Below, one piece after another: positions 1 through 19,400 of a stretch of 64,000 bases of DNA (its first letter is position 1; the number at the start of each line of letters is the position of its first letter). The DNA lies in contig CM067369.1 of assembly GCA_034401795.1 (NCBI GenBank), positions 135,087,865 through 135,151,864 on the forward strand, in the 5' to 3' direction. Under the pieces are notes generated by a model. It was not told where the DNA came from. It did not search any database and saw only the letters and a program-made list of their open reading frames with translations. The stretch comes from Chaetoderma sp. LZ-2023a (taxonomy: Eukaryota; Mollusca; Caudofoveata; Chaetodermatida; Chaetodermatidae). The translations under genes were made by a program, and so were the position numbers.

Positions 1-30
1 GGCTTGTACTGCGTATCATGCCGCCTACAG

Positions 31-6786
<6,756 letters not shown>

Positions 6787-7490
6787 CAATAGCATCTCCA
6801 ACCATGGAAAGAGAGAGATTTGTGTCTCAAATCCTCTCATAGTACGTCTGCTACACAGGCCAACAGGGAACCAGTCTGCTTAACAGTGTGGCAATTTGGA
6901 CTGTGTCCAATCAACACAGAGGACATGAAGTTGCAACTCTAGGCCGTGTTGTTAGCAACAGTCGATGCCTGTATGGTGAATAATACCCATCAGCAACAAA
7001 AGAGTACAATTTATTTTAACCGCCTGATTGCCGAGTTTTTGCAGACGACATATTCCAAGGGTTATATACCGGGACCTGCTAAATATTTTGAAAACAATTT
7101 GACCGAAAGTTGCTGGTGGCTAAGCCATCAACAACTTTCACTCAAATTGTTGTCAAAATATTCAACAAGTCAAAAGATTTTACTCATTGAAATTATTGTG
7201 TGGTGGCTTGCAGCCGCGAGAACGTTAAGAAACGACGAGATCTTTGCCGCGTTGTGGTAATAAGCTCACAGGCAGTTCTGTTAAACAATTTTATCAGAAA
7301 CAAAATCTCTCCAACATTGTTAATACATTGCGATACAAATGGTGATTTTATATTCCTGGCAAATGTAGGCCTGGTGTATTGAGTCTCGTGGCAAGTGATA
7401 AAACCCGTGTTGCTAAAATAGGCGTCTATAGAAATTGAATCAAAAGCAGCTTTGAAAATCCATGAAACGCTTATTTTGGCTATTAGTGCA
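6787..7490. other. Downstream flank of the ODC-like gene
   Basis: I see no gene here apart from family A copy 4 at 7076-7168. The short ORFs overlap that repeat and look non-coding. Confidence 0.6.
7076..7168. repeat. Family A foldback element, copy 4
   Basis: Nearly the same as copy 3, including the leading CCAAGGGTTATAT and the trailing GAAATTATTGTGTGGTGGC. The arms are AACAATTTGACCGAAAGTTG and its mirror. Confidence 0.88.
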
Positions 7491-7995
7491 GACTGTCATG
7501 TATCAAAAACACAGTCCCGTATGAATTGAAAGCCCAAAGTGAGATAGTGGTTGACTTCACTTCATTATTGTGTGAAACGAAGAACAATTTTAGGTAACAA
7601 TTTTTTGGACACCCGTGACCGTTGTAGGGCCCAAAAAAACCAAGATGCCCGCCGTCGCTAATGGATACTACAAAGAATGGCAAAGCTCTGGAACCACTTG
7701 GCAATCATTTGCAATAGGTTTTATCGTGATAGGAGATCAAGGTAGTATCCATTTTAGCCTTTCGGTACAGAAATTGCAGCACCTCTGGAGTAAATCAATC
7801 AATTTGCATGATCTTAGATTTTATTGTATGGTTTTCAAACATGCCCGTACATTTGGATTATGTTTCAGTTTGATATGAGTTCAATGTCGGACACCATAGT
7901 CAATGTCATTTTTAACCACTCGGTGAAGAAGTATGAGTACCACTCGAGTTAATTGATCAATTTGCATGATGTTTGAGCGTATTGCAAGGTTTTGC

Positions 7996-10900
7996 AGCTT
8001 GCGGGGTAGTGTCGGGCCATTCCCGTGTCTGTTGTTGACTCGCCGCGCCGCATGTGCACGACGAGTGAGGACGCTGGTTAGCCTCCAGTCTCGGGGTTAC
8101 GGATCCCGTGCGATACTGCCCTATGGGTAACAAAGACTGGCTCCTAAGGCCGGTTGAACTCAATCGTTTCGGTGGGACCGTGCGACCATCGTCGCGAACA
8201 TTGAACACTACAGTCTCATCCCAAGAGTTTGTGTCACCAGTATGCCTGTCCATAGCAATTTCGTGATCTATGGACTTACAAGATTTGATTGGTGACCTAA
8301 TTAAGATAAGTCTATACAATGATTTTACCTAAAACAGACCGTCAAGTATGCTAGATAAAGATGAGCATACGAAAATACAAGACATAGAGACAGCCTGATG
8401 AATTTTTAAACGTGGGGCTCCCGGATGTACCACACAGACTCGTAGGTCCACAGAGGTATCCCCGTAAGGGAGGCTCACGCACACGAGATAACTAATTAAC
8501 TTAATATAAGCTATTATACCTCTAAGCTGAAAGGAAAGAAAATTATCTTTTCGAGTGTCGAAAAATCATGTGCCTCATGCGGTTACTACTCCTAGTGCTA
8601 GTATGGGTGAGGAATATTATCCTCGCGTGGGCCATCGCCACTGAATCCTTGCGAGAGGCAAGTGCCTCGCGCGGGCCTCCATCACAGAAAAATGTCGCCA
8701 TCGCTTAAAGTGGGAGAAGAGTATTGGGCAAAAAGGGCTTACTCTAATATTCAACCAAAATGCTGTAAAGAAAAGACCATACCTAGTGAAATTATGACTA
8801 TAAGGTTGCGTGCTGTTTTACGTGAAGACGGGACGAGCGATTCCCGAAGGATTCCCTCATCACCATCTTATGTAGTTTTCAATATGCTGAATTAGTAGTT
8901 GCCGCTTTTATTTATGCGGGCCTTCTTCTATGCCTAACCTAATATTTAGTTTTTAGAGACAAGAACTATTTTAGGCCGCAAATGGCTGGTGTCTACCTAG
9001 CTTTTAGATACGGCTGTCATTGAGAACGGATGCCCTAAGACATCAATACTGAAGACAGCGTGCATACATGTTACTTCGCAAGATCTCCAAACTGGGTAAG
9101 AATCAGGACATCTTGCTCCGTAACCACATGAAATGTCACAGGACATTGGTTACTTTTCATAAAAGCATTTTAGGCAACTGATCTATCGTTATGGTGGGGG
9201 TAAGAGAGACAAATACCCACCGTGAATGTCCTTCCCATGAGGGCATGGCAGCTCTTAATATCATGCCCAGACATTTTTACAGAATTTCGTGGGGATGCCC
9301 ATCTCGCCCGTCACCAGGTCCTACGGAGCTATCTTTTTAACCTGACGTTAGGGTTAAATGCAAGCCGCCCAGTTATGCACTGCGGTGTGGGAGGATTGTC
9401 CAGGAGATAAAAGGAAATAATAATTAAGATATATTTTCGCAGTGCTTCCTACCTTGTCAGGGATAACTAACTACTAGGTATCAGAAGATACGTGGGAAAT
9501 GTGTGTGATACCACACCCTGGCCATCACCGCTCGCCAATAGTTTCCCAGGGTCGGATCAGTCCATGGTGCGGATAGGGACATCCAAACAATTAAGAAGCC
9601 ATAAGGCTTAGTGGAACATGAAGAGAGACAATAACTTAGAAATATGAGGCCCATTAGGTATGTTGGCCTATCTTACACAATCTTGCCGGAGTGCGGGGCT
9701 AAATTATCGGAAGTACCGGAAAAGAGGCATACACTATGTGTCTCCTAACGAAGAAATTGTCTCTAATCATATTAAACCTATCCTATCGAGCTGAATAGAA
9801 AGGGTTTTAGTCGGTTGCATGCCGGTCTAAACAGAGTTATAGCGCGGACAGCGACCTCAGTGAAAAATTGTTGGTGGCGGGAGAACGTGCTGCATATATA
9901 AATGTTGCTGTATAGTGTTTCCTACGTGCACTGCAGTCCTATATTTTTTTTATAAATAAACAAAACATATAAACTGATGGCTACTTGCCATATATAAAAC
10001 TAACCAGACCAAGTAATACAATGTGAAATGATTAGAATAATATATAAAGTACAGGTTGAGAAACCTACTATGGTGCGGTTAGTAAAAACACCTTACAGAA
10101 AATAAGAATAACTATAAACAGATACAGAAATTATAACTAGCGGTCCTAAGACTGTTATGGTTCCTTTTGGTCATTGGGACCGTTTATACAGACGAAGTAT
10201 AATTATTAAAGCTGTAATTAACGGAATAATTAAAATGTTAAGTATAGTTACCTGAATAATCGGTAGCCATTCTTAAGCATGGGCTATCATGTTACTGAAT
10301 TGATACGTCATCCTTGGTGTGACGTGAGTGACGCATTCTCCGGAAGCTGGAAAGTTCCCGCATGTCGGTTCCCACAAACAGGATTTCCGCATGCAGTCCA
10401 GGATGGGAGTGGATCGAACTCAGGACTGTAATCACAATATAGAATGTCTAACGTGTAGTCAGTAAGAGATACAATAACATTACTGCTAAGACGAAAGTTC
10501 CCGTACACCGATGGTATGGATGGAAGTTAATAATAACCCGATCATAAGCGGCGCTTGTTGAATACGGATGAAGATACATAGCTAGGCTTAATGGTGCGGG
10601 TACATCAGTTAGCTCTTAAGACGTACCGGGCAAAGTTTACTTGCTGCGGTCAAAAAGTTTAAATAAACCTGCAGGACATCAGTGTGGGGACGGTTGAATA
10701 ACCACTTTTTGGCATGGCCGGCAGATCCGGTGAGTCATCCACCAAAGAACATCGCTGCCTCTACATCTGTAGAATCACATATTCAGGCCGGGAAAGGCCT
10801 CACCGCAAGTTTTCTGTTCCGAGTTAGTTCTTGAGATATTCGTGAACAATGTTCAAAAGTTCCAAAAATGGTCCCGCACAATCGGGAGATGCAAAATTGC

Positions 10901-11599
10901 TTTAGTGTGGTGGGTTGGATTGCTGCTGTGGCTACGGAAGAGAAACCTCCCGAGACAGAAGTGATCTGCTTAATGCCTGTCTTGCTGATAGTAGCTGCAT
11001 ACAGATCCAACCGATTCGGCCTCTGGCCGAGGATGCTCCCGAGTTCTGGATTTCATCTCCTTTTATACTACTCGTAACGTCATAGGCGCAGGCTTCAACC
11101 AATCATCGGTAGAGCAATAGCCAATCAGCGTGTAGCTAATAATAACGCAGTCGAATGTTCTAGAACATTCTAGAAGTTCTACGTACACGTGGTTACGACG
11201 TCACGGCAATATTTTGAAGATAATCTAAAGGGGTTTTCCGAGGATAACTCAGCCATTTCTTAACCGATCTTGAAATGGTTTACAGATTCGGATTCTTGAT
11301 TGATGCCAGATTCGGCGGGAACAAGTAATTTAAAAGGATTACAATGTACCTACTCGGTACACTAAAAGCGCCATTTGGTCATCAAATATGCGCTCTGTCA
11401 GAATAGTATTAAGCGCGTGCATGCACACTATGCGCTTTAACGAACTTAGTCATTTTTACAACGCGATCTCTCTCATAGGCCCATATACGCTTAAAGCTCT
11501 ACCCAGGGGGGCGTGTTCAGGGAACGAATCCAGGACGGGTGGCACGTACCCAGCTTAGCTGATACGGCTGGCACCAGACCGGTTGATCCGAACTACACC
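7996..11599 (-). mobile_element. 3.6 kb LTR-like element with heat-shock promoter, copy 1
   Basis: This block is colinear with 16416-19827 from its first AGCTTGC-GGGTAGTGTCGGG to its last GATCCGAACTACACC, and similarity stops abruptly at both ends. It is inserted in the left arm of inverted-repeat element 1. Read on the minus strand it starts (G)GTGTAGTTCGGATC and has a promoter (HSE, two CCAAT boxes, CRE-like site, TATA) about 0.4-0.55 kb in, then about 3 kb with no conserved ORF. An ATAAATAAA on the minus strand near 8910 is conserved and could be a poly(A) signal. The layout fits a long solo LTR or a non-autonomous retroelement; short imperfect terminal inverted repeats (GGTGTAGT-TCGG versus GGTAGTGTCGG) also allow a DNA element. 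I found no clear target duplication. Confidence 0.7.
11060..11175 (-). promoter_or_regulatory. Heat-shock-type promoter of 3.6 kb element copy 1
   Basis: At 11153-11175 five alternating GAA/TTC blocks two bases apart form an HSE (core TTCtaGAAcaTTCtaGAA). Two CCAAT boxes follow at about 11094 and 11120, a CRE-like TAACGTCA near 11074, and a TATA box (TATAAAAG, read on the minus strand) at 11060-11067. HSE to TATA spacing is 86 bp. Order and spacing match animal hsp promoters. Binding by HSF is inferred from the motif only. Confidence 0.75.
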
Positions 11600-12339
11600 T
11601 TCACACCTGTCTGATCATTTTGATCAGCTTTCAGGTCGATTGGACTTCAAAGTCACATGGTTAGGTTCAAAGAAGCGTCAACATATGATGATCATTCAAT
11701 AAAGATCAATTTATAACAAGTTTGTCATGTGCCAATTGCAATTACAGCAAACTAGAATACAAAGGTAAAATATGACGGAAACAAATGCAGAATCCAAGGT
11801 TCAAGGTCAAAACCAATGTAGTCCGAGACTGAATACAGATAAGCACATACAAGAAATAACCAATCGGGATCCTAATAATGCTGCAGTCAGAGAACTGCAG
11901 TGCATGTATCTATGTCAAGTAAACTGAAGTAGCCTACAGCAAAAGGTAAATATGCATATCCAGGCAGCACATTGAATAAGAGGAAATGTAAGTTGTAATG
12001 TAATTTTAAGGGGTAGATTTTTTACGCATACATGTCCTGCCAATAGATTATCATGAAGCATGTTACTAGATATACTTAGTAAGAAGTAAATTAGGGGCAC
12101 ACAATCCCCAAACAGTCCTCTGTTCATGCAACAATCATGTATCGTCGTCCTCATCTTCCATCATCCTGTAGTCAGGAAGGTTGCTGCAATCACTATTGCG
12201 ACATTTGTAGAGCGCAGTTTATGGGAGGTTGTTCGTCTTGCATGAGCAGATCAGAAAGAATCTAAGATTATTGGTATGGATGCTGGGGAGCTGACCCGAC
12301 TCTTGACAAATTACACGAAACAAGTCCAGTGTCTACTGC

Positions 12340-14330
12340 ACATCATGTGCATGCCGCCTGTGCGACTGGGAGGCGTATATGGCTGCACTGGACGATCAGA
12401 TCAAGTACTTCTTCGCTCATACCCTGTACCACTACGCACGCCTTATGCCTATCGACCTGGCCCAAATGAACCAGCTTGAAAACGATGACCAGTCAACGTG
12501 GAAGGCACTAAAGGAGGACAACTTCTGTGTAAAAAAATCTGAGTCGCCCTTCACTGCACTCTTTGCAGATCAGGCTTTTGAACCGAAGATCAAGGAGTTG
12601 AAATGGGTTGGGCATTACGCAAGACGAGGTCTCACTTGACCATGTATCACCACATTGCCCCCACATCACCTCTATCGTCAGTGATGGGCTGTGCGGATTT
12701 CTCTGCTATTCAGCTGCCTCCCCCTCTTCAGGTGAGTATTATCAGCTTCTTGGCGATATCGCCCTACGATCAACCAGGAATACGCTGAAGCTGAGGGATT
12801 CCATCCAGATCCACTGTGAAGGTAACACCTTCATGTGGGACACCACTAAAGAGCCTTGTGTCATTAGTACTGATTCCGGAAGGATCCAAGGAGAACACAC
12901 TCAGCCGGGATGCGAACGGATTGGAGGGCTATCGAAAGTTTGCTCAGAATCGTCTTGTACCTGCCGCACCCATGTCTGTGCGCGACACAATGAAGAAGAT
13001 GAGGCTCAAGACCGTGAATACATGGATGACGAAAACGCGTGTGAGTGTAGGAGAAAAGGGTCATCAAGCTTCGAGAAGTGAGCCAACTCCTTTCTCGCTT
13101 CCTCGTCATTCAACAGTCACGCCCAGAGCTAGTTCATCATCTGCCTGCACACATTGGCGATTACGAGATGGCGGTAACACCGAGGTCAATGTTTGCCTCA
13201 GATGGATCACTTCTTATTCCCAACAGACAAATCATCCATCATGCATGCTGTTGAGGAGGCAAAGCCCATTCAGGCTGAGACACAGACATCACCACTTGAA
13301 TCAACCATCCATGCACCAGCACATGATAATACACACAATGGCCTTCTCAGCATTCTCATCAATGACTCAGTTGAACCACATGACCGTGTTATTGTCATTG
13401 ACAGCATGGCTGTTATTCAATGTATGAAAAAATGTCCAAGCATGAAAAAGATCCTCAACTACAAAGAAGCATTTGTTAAGAGAATCACAAGGATGGTGAA
13501 ACCGTACAATAAGGGGCGCATTATATTTGACCGCTGTGACGTCGCTCAATCACTGAAGCAAAAGACGAGTGAGAAGCGAACACAGGGAAATAAGATGGAG
13601 TTTGCGATCCATGACGAGATGACAATCGCTAAGGTTATCCTTAATGAGCTGCTTTCTGCCTCCAGGACAAAGGCGATCCTCTCCAATACATTTGGTGATG
13701 CTGTACTGGAGGCATACAAAGGGTCAAAGAAGAAGATGGTGGTTGTGAAACATATCACAGTTCAGATCAATCAACCCCAATCTTTAGCAGAGTCCATGTC
13801 CACTCATAAACATGAGGAGGCAAACACCACGATTCCTCTGCATGTGATTGATGCCCTCCATGACTCCACTCCGAGGGAGATAGAGGTATGGTCGCCTGAC
13901 ACTGACGCCCTGATCTTGTTGATGGACCGTGTGGCTCATGGGCGACTAGGTACATTCACCAACCTCAGGTTCCTTACTGGGAAAGGCAAGAAATAGTGAT
14001 CAATCAACATTCGTGAGCGTGTGAGTGCTATTGGTGAAGAGAAGTGTCAAGGTCTGATTTGTTTCCATAATTTCACTGGGGCAGATTGGGCTGGGAAACT
14101 TGTTGGAATCTCAATGTCTGTAACTTTCTCAATTCTCTGGTGAAGTTTGGATTTGAATTGCTCACACTTTTTCCGGAGAGGCGCATCAGGAGATATTTCT
14201 CCCAGTACTGCATCAAACTTGAAGATGAAACAGGAAAGCACATTCATGAGATGATATTCAACTCCTCTCTTGAACGCCTTTCCTGTGGCTTATTTACAAT
14301 TTTCTTATGATAATCTGAATGATATCTATT
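12340..14330 (+). pseudogene. PIN/XPG-nuclease-like repeat-borne protein, degenerate copy 1
   Basis: Overlapping fragments in shifting frames follow the order of a large uncharacterised multicopy family I recall from marine invertebrates: IKYFFAHTLYHYARLMPIDL, then FCVKKSESPFTALFADQ, a repeat-rich middle (PLKSLVSL, RDTMKKMRLKTVNTWM), and a 267-residue open segment at 13193-13996. That segment holds FPTDKSSIMHAVEEAK, VIVIDSMAVIQCMKK, GRIIFDRCD, HKHEEANTTIPLHV and VWSPDTDALILLMD, then HNFTGADWAGKLVGIS near 14060-14110. DSM, EEA(D/N) and SPDTD are the acidic positions expected of a PIN/XPG-like metal-dependent nuclease; EEAD has become EEAN. At least four frame changes or stops make the copy inactive. 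The nuclease role is inferred, not shown. Confidence 0.6.
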
Positions 14331-14589
14331 TTTTTAAGCTCAGACCTGGATAACACAGCTCCCATAGGTCTGCCAATCGTTTTGCATAGTATAATATATC
14401 ACATATCTATTTAATATCGGGATCAGCAACAAGGTTTTTAGTCACTTTTACACACGACGCACACACATGTTTCAGACATGTTTTCTTTCTATATATAATC
14501 TGGATCGTTTTGACCACAAGTACTTCGATTTGACTTGACTGGACTTGATGGAATCAGGAAACTGGACGAGATAATAATATGCTGATTAT

Positions 14590-15282
14590 TAAAGTGCCTG
14601 TTCCGATATACATGTTAGACTTTATTGTAGGCTTTCAGACATGCCCGACTATTTGGAATATGTTTCAGATAATTATTAACATAGGTTATTGTTATTATGA
14701 CATTGACCTTGCTTCATGACCGTGACTTCCTATCGATCTGAAACATATTGCAAATAATCAGTCATGTCAGAAAACGATGCAATAGAGTCTAACACCATGC
14801 AAATTGATCAATTAACTCGCCAGGTGTTCATATTTCTGCACCGAGATAAAACCCATTCAAAATGATCGGGCATGTTTGAAAACCCAAAAATAGAGGCTAA
14901 CATCATACAAATTGATCAATTAACTCCAGAGATACTCATATTTCTGCAACGATAGGAAAAAAATGAAGTTGACCTTGACCTTGTTATGACCTTGACCTCT
15001 TGTCGACCTGAAACCAGTTCCAAATGGTCGGGCATATTTGAAAACCATAAAACGGACTCTAACATCATTGAAATTGGCCGAGTGGTTCCAGAGCTTTGCC
15101 ATTCTTTGTAGTATCCATGAGCGATGGTGGCCATTTTGAATTTTTGTACCCTACAGGGGTCACGGGTGTCAAAAAAATTGTTACCTAAAATTTTTCTTAA
15201 TTTCACACCCTAATGAAGTGAAATCAACCAGTATCGCACTTTGGGCATCCAATTCCTACGGAAAGTACATCCCAGTTTACAC
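14590..15282. repeat. Right inverted arm of element 1 with internal repeat units
   Basis: Contains two to three units of about 100-130 bp built on GGCATGTTTGAAAACC, CTAACATCAT and CAAATTGATCAATTAACTC. The perfect palindrome AATTGATCAATT occurs twice here and once in the left arm near 7960. GACCTTGACCTT-type motifs lie at about 14970-15000. Tandem subterminal palindromes are common transposase-binding layouts; that role is inferred. Confidence 0.65.
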
Positions 15283-15849
15283 TATATTTTAATATTCAGA
15301 ATTTTCTGTATCATTCGTATCAATGGTAACTTTCCCCAACCCTGAGCCCATAACTTTTTCATACCAACAGACTTCACTACATCATGACAAAGCTGCATTT
15401 GATTTAATTTTTAGAATTATATTAATGTATAAGCTAGCATTAGCTAATATTGGAGAACACGTTCTTATCTGACCACTCTACAGAACCTATACTAGGATGG
15501 TGGCATACTCAATCAAACTGAACTATTATTATTGTCAATAGTTACAATTTACATTCAAGTATTGAACATTATTCTTTACCGAGTCAGTTACTCTTTAAAT
15601 TAAATATGGATGTGACTTGCCAAATATTTCCATATAAGCAATATGGCTATGCAAAGCTTCGACATGTTGTACCAGCATGTTAGATTGCAAAACCTATGCA
15701 GTAACATGTTCTGGCCATATTTCAATCTGACTGACAATTCTTCATCAAGGAGCAACGTGCTAATAACTGATCTATTTGTAGCTATGTCCACCCATTTTAG
15801 CGAATTGCTTGGTTATTTGTAGAACAATCTGATACGGTTCTCGCTGCCA
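15283..15849. other. Unassigned spacer
   Basis: I see no gene, repeat array or palindrome of note in this AT-rich stretch. Confidence 0.5.
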
Positions 15850-15944
15850 TAGGCCGAGTTCTCACTAGAGACTTAATCAGGAATAACACCATACTGCCGT
15901 ATGGTGTTATTCAAAATTAAATCATTAGTGACAACACGGCCTTA
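15850..15944. repeat. Family B palindromic MITE, copy 2
   Basis: Begins AGGCCGAGTTCTCACTAGAG and ends GTGACAACACGGCCTT. The centre CACCATACTGCCGTATGGTG is itself palindromic. Confidence 0.85.
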
Positions 15945-16415
15945 GTCAGCAACAGCTTCCCGTCAAATTATTCTTAAATCATCAGCATGTCGACCAAGTG
16001 AAAGTACTGCTGATTATTTTTACAATAATTTGACTTAAAGGTGATACAGCAACAATTTTCATTCAAATTGTTCTCATGTCTAGAGAAAGTGTTACTCATT
16101 TCTTTTGACAATAATTCGACTGAACTGTATTGGGGTCATAGACAAAAACAGCTTTCTGGAAAATTATTCTCAAACTATACAACAGCTTTCTCGCATGTAT
16201 TTCTTTGTATTTCTTTGAAATTGATGAACGTGAACTGAAGAGTATTGAGCAATACATGAGTTATCGAGCTTTTTCGCATCAAGAGATAGCTAACGAAGGA
16301 TCAGTTTTGTTTGAGAATTTTCCAATCAGTAAGCCTACATGCATTAGAATAAAATAATATGGTGTGTAATAGTAGCAACGCATATGGCATTTGAGCATTT
16401 GCTGCTGGATAATGT
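15945..16415. other. Degenerate foldback remnants
   Basis: Three decayed stretches contain CAACAGCTTCCCGTCAAATT, AACAATTTTCATTCAAATTG and AACAGCTTTCTGGAAAATTA, which look like half arms of family A elements. No coding sequence seen. Confidence 0.45.
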
Positions 16416-19400
16416 AGCTTGCCGGGTAGTGTCGGGCCGTTCTGGTGTATCATGTCGACTTGCCACGCCGCAAGTGCACAACGAATGATGACGCTGGTTA
16501 GCATCCGGTCTCGGGGTGACAGACCTTGTACGAGACTACCCTGTGGGTAACAAAAACCGGCTCCTAAGGCCAGTGGAACTCAATCGTTCTGGTGGGGCCG
16601 TTCGACCCTCGTTGTGAACATTAAATACAACAGTCTCATCCCAAGAATTTGTGTCACCAGTATGCCTGTCCATAGCAATTTCGTGATCTTACAAGATTTG
16701 ATTTTGGTGACATAAAATATAAGTCTATACAATGATCTTACCTAAACAATATACTAGATAAAACTAAGATAAGAGCATACGAAATACGAGACATAGAGAC
16801 AGGTAGATGAACTTTTAAACATGGGGCTCCCGGAGATACCACACAGACTCATAGGTCCGCAGAGGTATCCCCGCAAGGGAGACTCCCGTACACGAGACTT
16901 AACTAATTAACTTAATATAAGTTATTATACCTCTAAGCTGAAAGGAAGAAGATTATCTCGGACGAAAAGTTATGTGCCTCACACGGGCAGTACTCCTAGT
17001 GCTAATTTAGGTGAGGAGTATTATCCTCACGTGGACCGTCATCGCTGAATCCTTGTGAGAGGCAAGTGCCTTGTGCGGGCCTCTGTCTAGGGAAGGTGTC
17101 GCCACTGCTTAAAGCGGGAGAAGAGTAGTAGGCAAAAATGGGCCCACTCTAATATTTCAACAAAAAATGCTTGAGGAAGAAAAGACTATACCTAGTGAGA
17201 TTATGACTATAGGGTTGCGTGCTGTTTTACGTGAAGACGGGATGGGTGATTCCCGATGGATTCCCTCGTCACCGTCTTATGTGATTCTTAGTATGCTGAG
17301 TTAGTAGTTGCCGCTTTATTTATGCGGGCCTTCTGCTTTGCTTAATTAGCTTTTAGTTGTTTTTGAAACAAGAACTATTTTTGGCCGCAAATGGCTAGTA
17401 TCTACCTAGCTATTAGACACGGTGGTCACTGAGAACAGATGCCCTACGACATCCATACTGAAGACAGCGCTCATACATGTTACTTAGTAAGATCTCCGAA
17501 CGGGATAAGAATCCCGACATCCCGCTCCGTAGCCACATAAAACGTTACAAGACATAGGTTACTTTTCATGAAAGCGTTATTAGACCATTGTTCTATCGTT
17601 ATGGTGGGGGTGAGAGAGACGAATACCCACCGTAAATGGCATTCCTGCAAGGGCGTTGCAGATCTAAATATCATGCCCAGACATTCTTATGGAATTCGGT
17701 GGGGATACGTATCTCGCCCGTCACCGGTCCTATGGAACTAACCGTTTAACCTGTCATTAGGTGTATAGACAAGTTGCCCTGCTTTGCACTGCGGTGCGGG
17801 AGGTTTGTTCAGCAAATAAAATAATAATTAATATGTTTTCGCAGTGCTTTCCTACATTGGCGAAGATACAAGGGAAATGTATGTAACACCACACCCTGGC
17901 CATCGCCGCTCGCAAACCCCAATAGTTTCCCAGAGTCAGATCAGCCCATGGTGCGGATAGGGACATTCACACAATTAAGAAGCCACAAGGCTGAGTGGAG
18001 CATGAAGAGAGACAAAATCTTGGAGTTATGAGTCTTACCAGAGTGCGGGGCTAGATTATCGCACTGCCGGGAGAGAAGAATATACTACAAATTTCTTAAC
18101 GAAGAAAGTGTCTCTAATCATTTGAACCTATCCTATCGAGCCGAATAGAAAAGGTTTAGTCAGTAGCATGCCGGGCTAAACAGAGTTATAGCACAGATAG
18201 CGACCTCAGTAAAAAATTGTTGGTGGCGGGAGAAGGTGCTGCTGTAAAGTGTTTCCTACGTGCACTGCAGTCCTATATTATCTAAAACTAAGCAAAACAT
18301 ATGAACTGATGGCCACTGGCCATATATATACATAATCTAACCAGAACAATCAATACGGTATCAAATGATCAAAGTTATATATCTTAGTACAGGTTAGCGA
18401 ACCTACTATAGTGCGGTTAGCAAGACCTTGCAGAAAATGAGAATAACTACAGAAATTATAACTAGCGGTCCTAAGACCGTTACGGTACCTTTTACTCACC
18501 GGGACCGTTCTTATGGATACAATATAATTAAAGAAGTACATATAGAGAAATAATTAAACTGTGAAGTATAGTTACTTGAATACTCGCTAGTCATTCTTAA
18601 GTAATCTACCTTGTTATTGAAATTGATACATCATAGAACACTCATGGCGGGAGAACATCGCTCAGCACTGTAAGCCTAATAGGGGTGTCTAACAAGCAGT
18701 CAGCAAAAGATACGATGGTACTACTGTGGTGAAGAAAGTTCCCATACACCGATGGCATGGATGGAAGTTGTAAACAACCCGATCACAAGCGGGGGTTGTC
18801 AGATTCGAATGACGATACAAAAAAAAGCTTGACGGTGCTGGGTACGTCAGCCAGCTCTGAAGATGTACCGGCCAGAGTTTACTTGCTGCTGTCGAAAGTT
18901 AGAATAACCTACATTATATTAGTGCAGTGATGGTTGAAATACCACTTTTAGGCGTGGCTGGCAGATCCGCTGAGTCATCCACCAAAGAACATCCTGTAGA
19001 ATCACATGTTCAGGCCGTAAAGGCCTCACCGCAAAATCGTGTTCCAAAGTAGATATTGATATTCGTGAACAATAACCAGAAAGTTCCAAATTACTCCCGT
19101 AAGTAGGGAGTTACAAAATTGTTTTAGTGTGGTGGGTTGGGCAACTGCCAGCTACAGGAGAAAAACCCGACACATAGCGAAGTAATACGCGTATTGTCTG
19201 TTGCGCTGATAGTGGCTGGTACAGAACCAACCTGTTCGGTTCCTGGCCGAGGATACTCCCGATCTCTGGATCGTGTCTCCTTTTATACTCCTCGTGATGT
19301 CACAGGCGCAGGCTCCAACCAATCATCGTTCGAGCAACAGCCAATCAGCCTTCTGCTAATAATAGCGCAGTCAAAAGTTCTAGAACATTCTAGAAGTTCT

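Larger units (their letters stand above)
7490..15282. mobile_element. Inverted-repeat element 1 carrying a PIN-like pseudogene (contains a nested 3.6 kb element)
   Basis: The left arm (7490-7995, resuming at 11600 up to about 11670) and the right arm (about 14590-15282) are inverted copies. Landmarks shared in opposite orientation include TGGATACTACAAAGAATGGC, AAAGCTCTGGAACCACT, ACACCCGTGACC, GGTTTTCAAACATGCCCG and the palindrome AATTGATCAATT. The similarity runs straight across the inserted 3.6 kb element, so that insertion is younger. Without it the element would be about 4.2 kb, close to the 4.1 kb of the second element at 33239. The only recognisable gene inside is the PIN-like pseudogene. 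I see no transposase. The arms could instead be two independent MITE insertions, but continuity across the nested insertion argues against this. Confidence 0.65.

Noticed and set aside
10370-10430. B-box-like GGATCGAACTC, possible tRNA or SINE promoter
   Set aside because: No A box at the right distance and no cloverleaf could be drawn.
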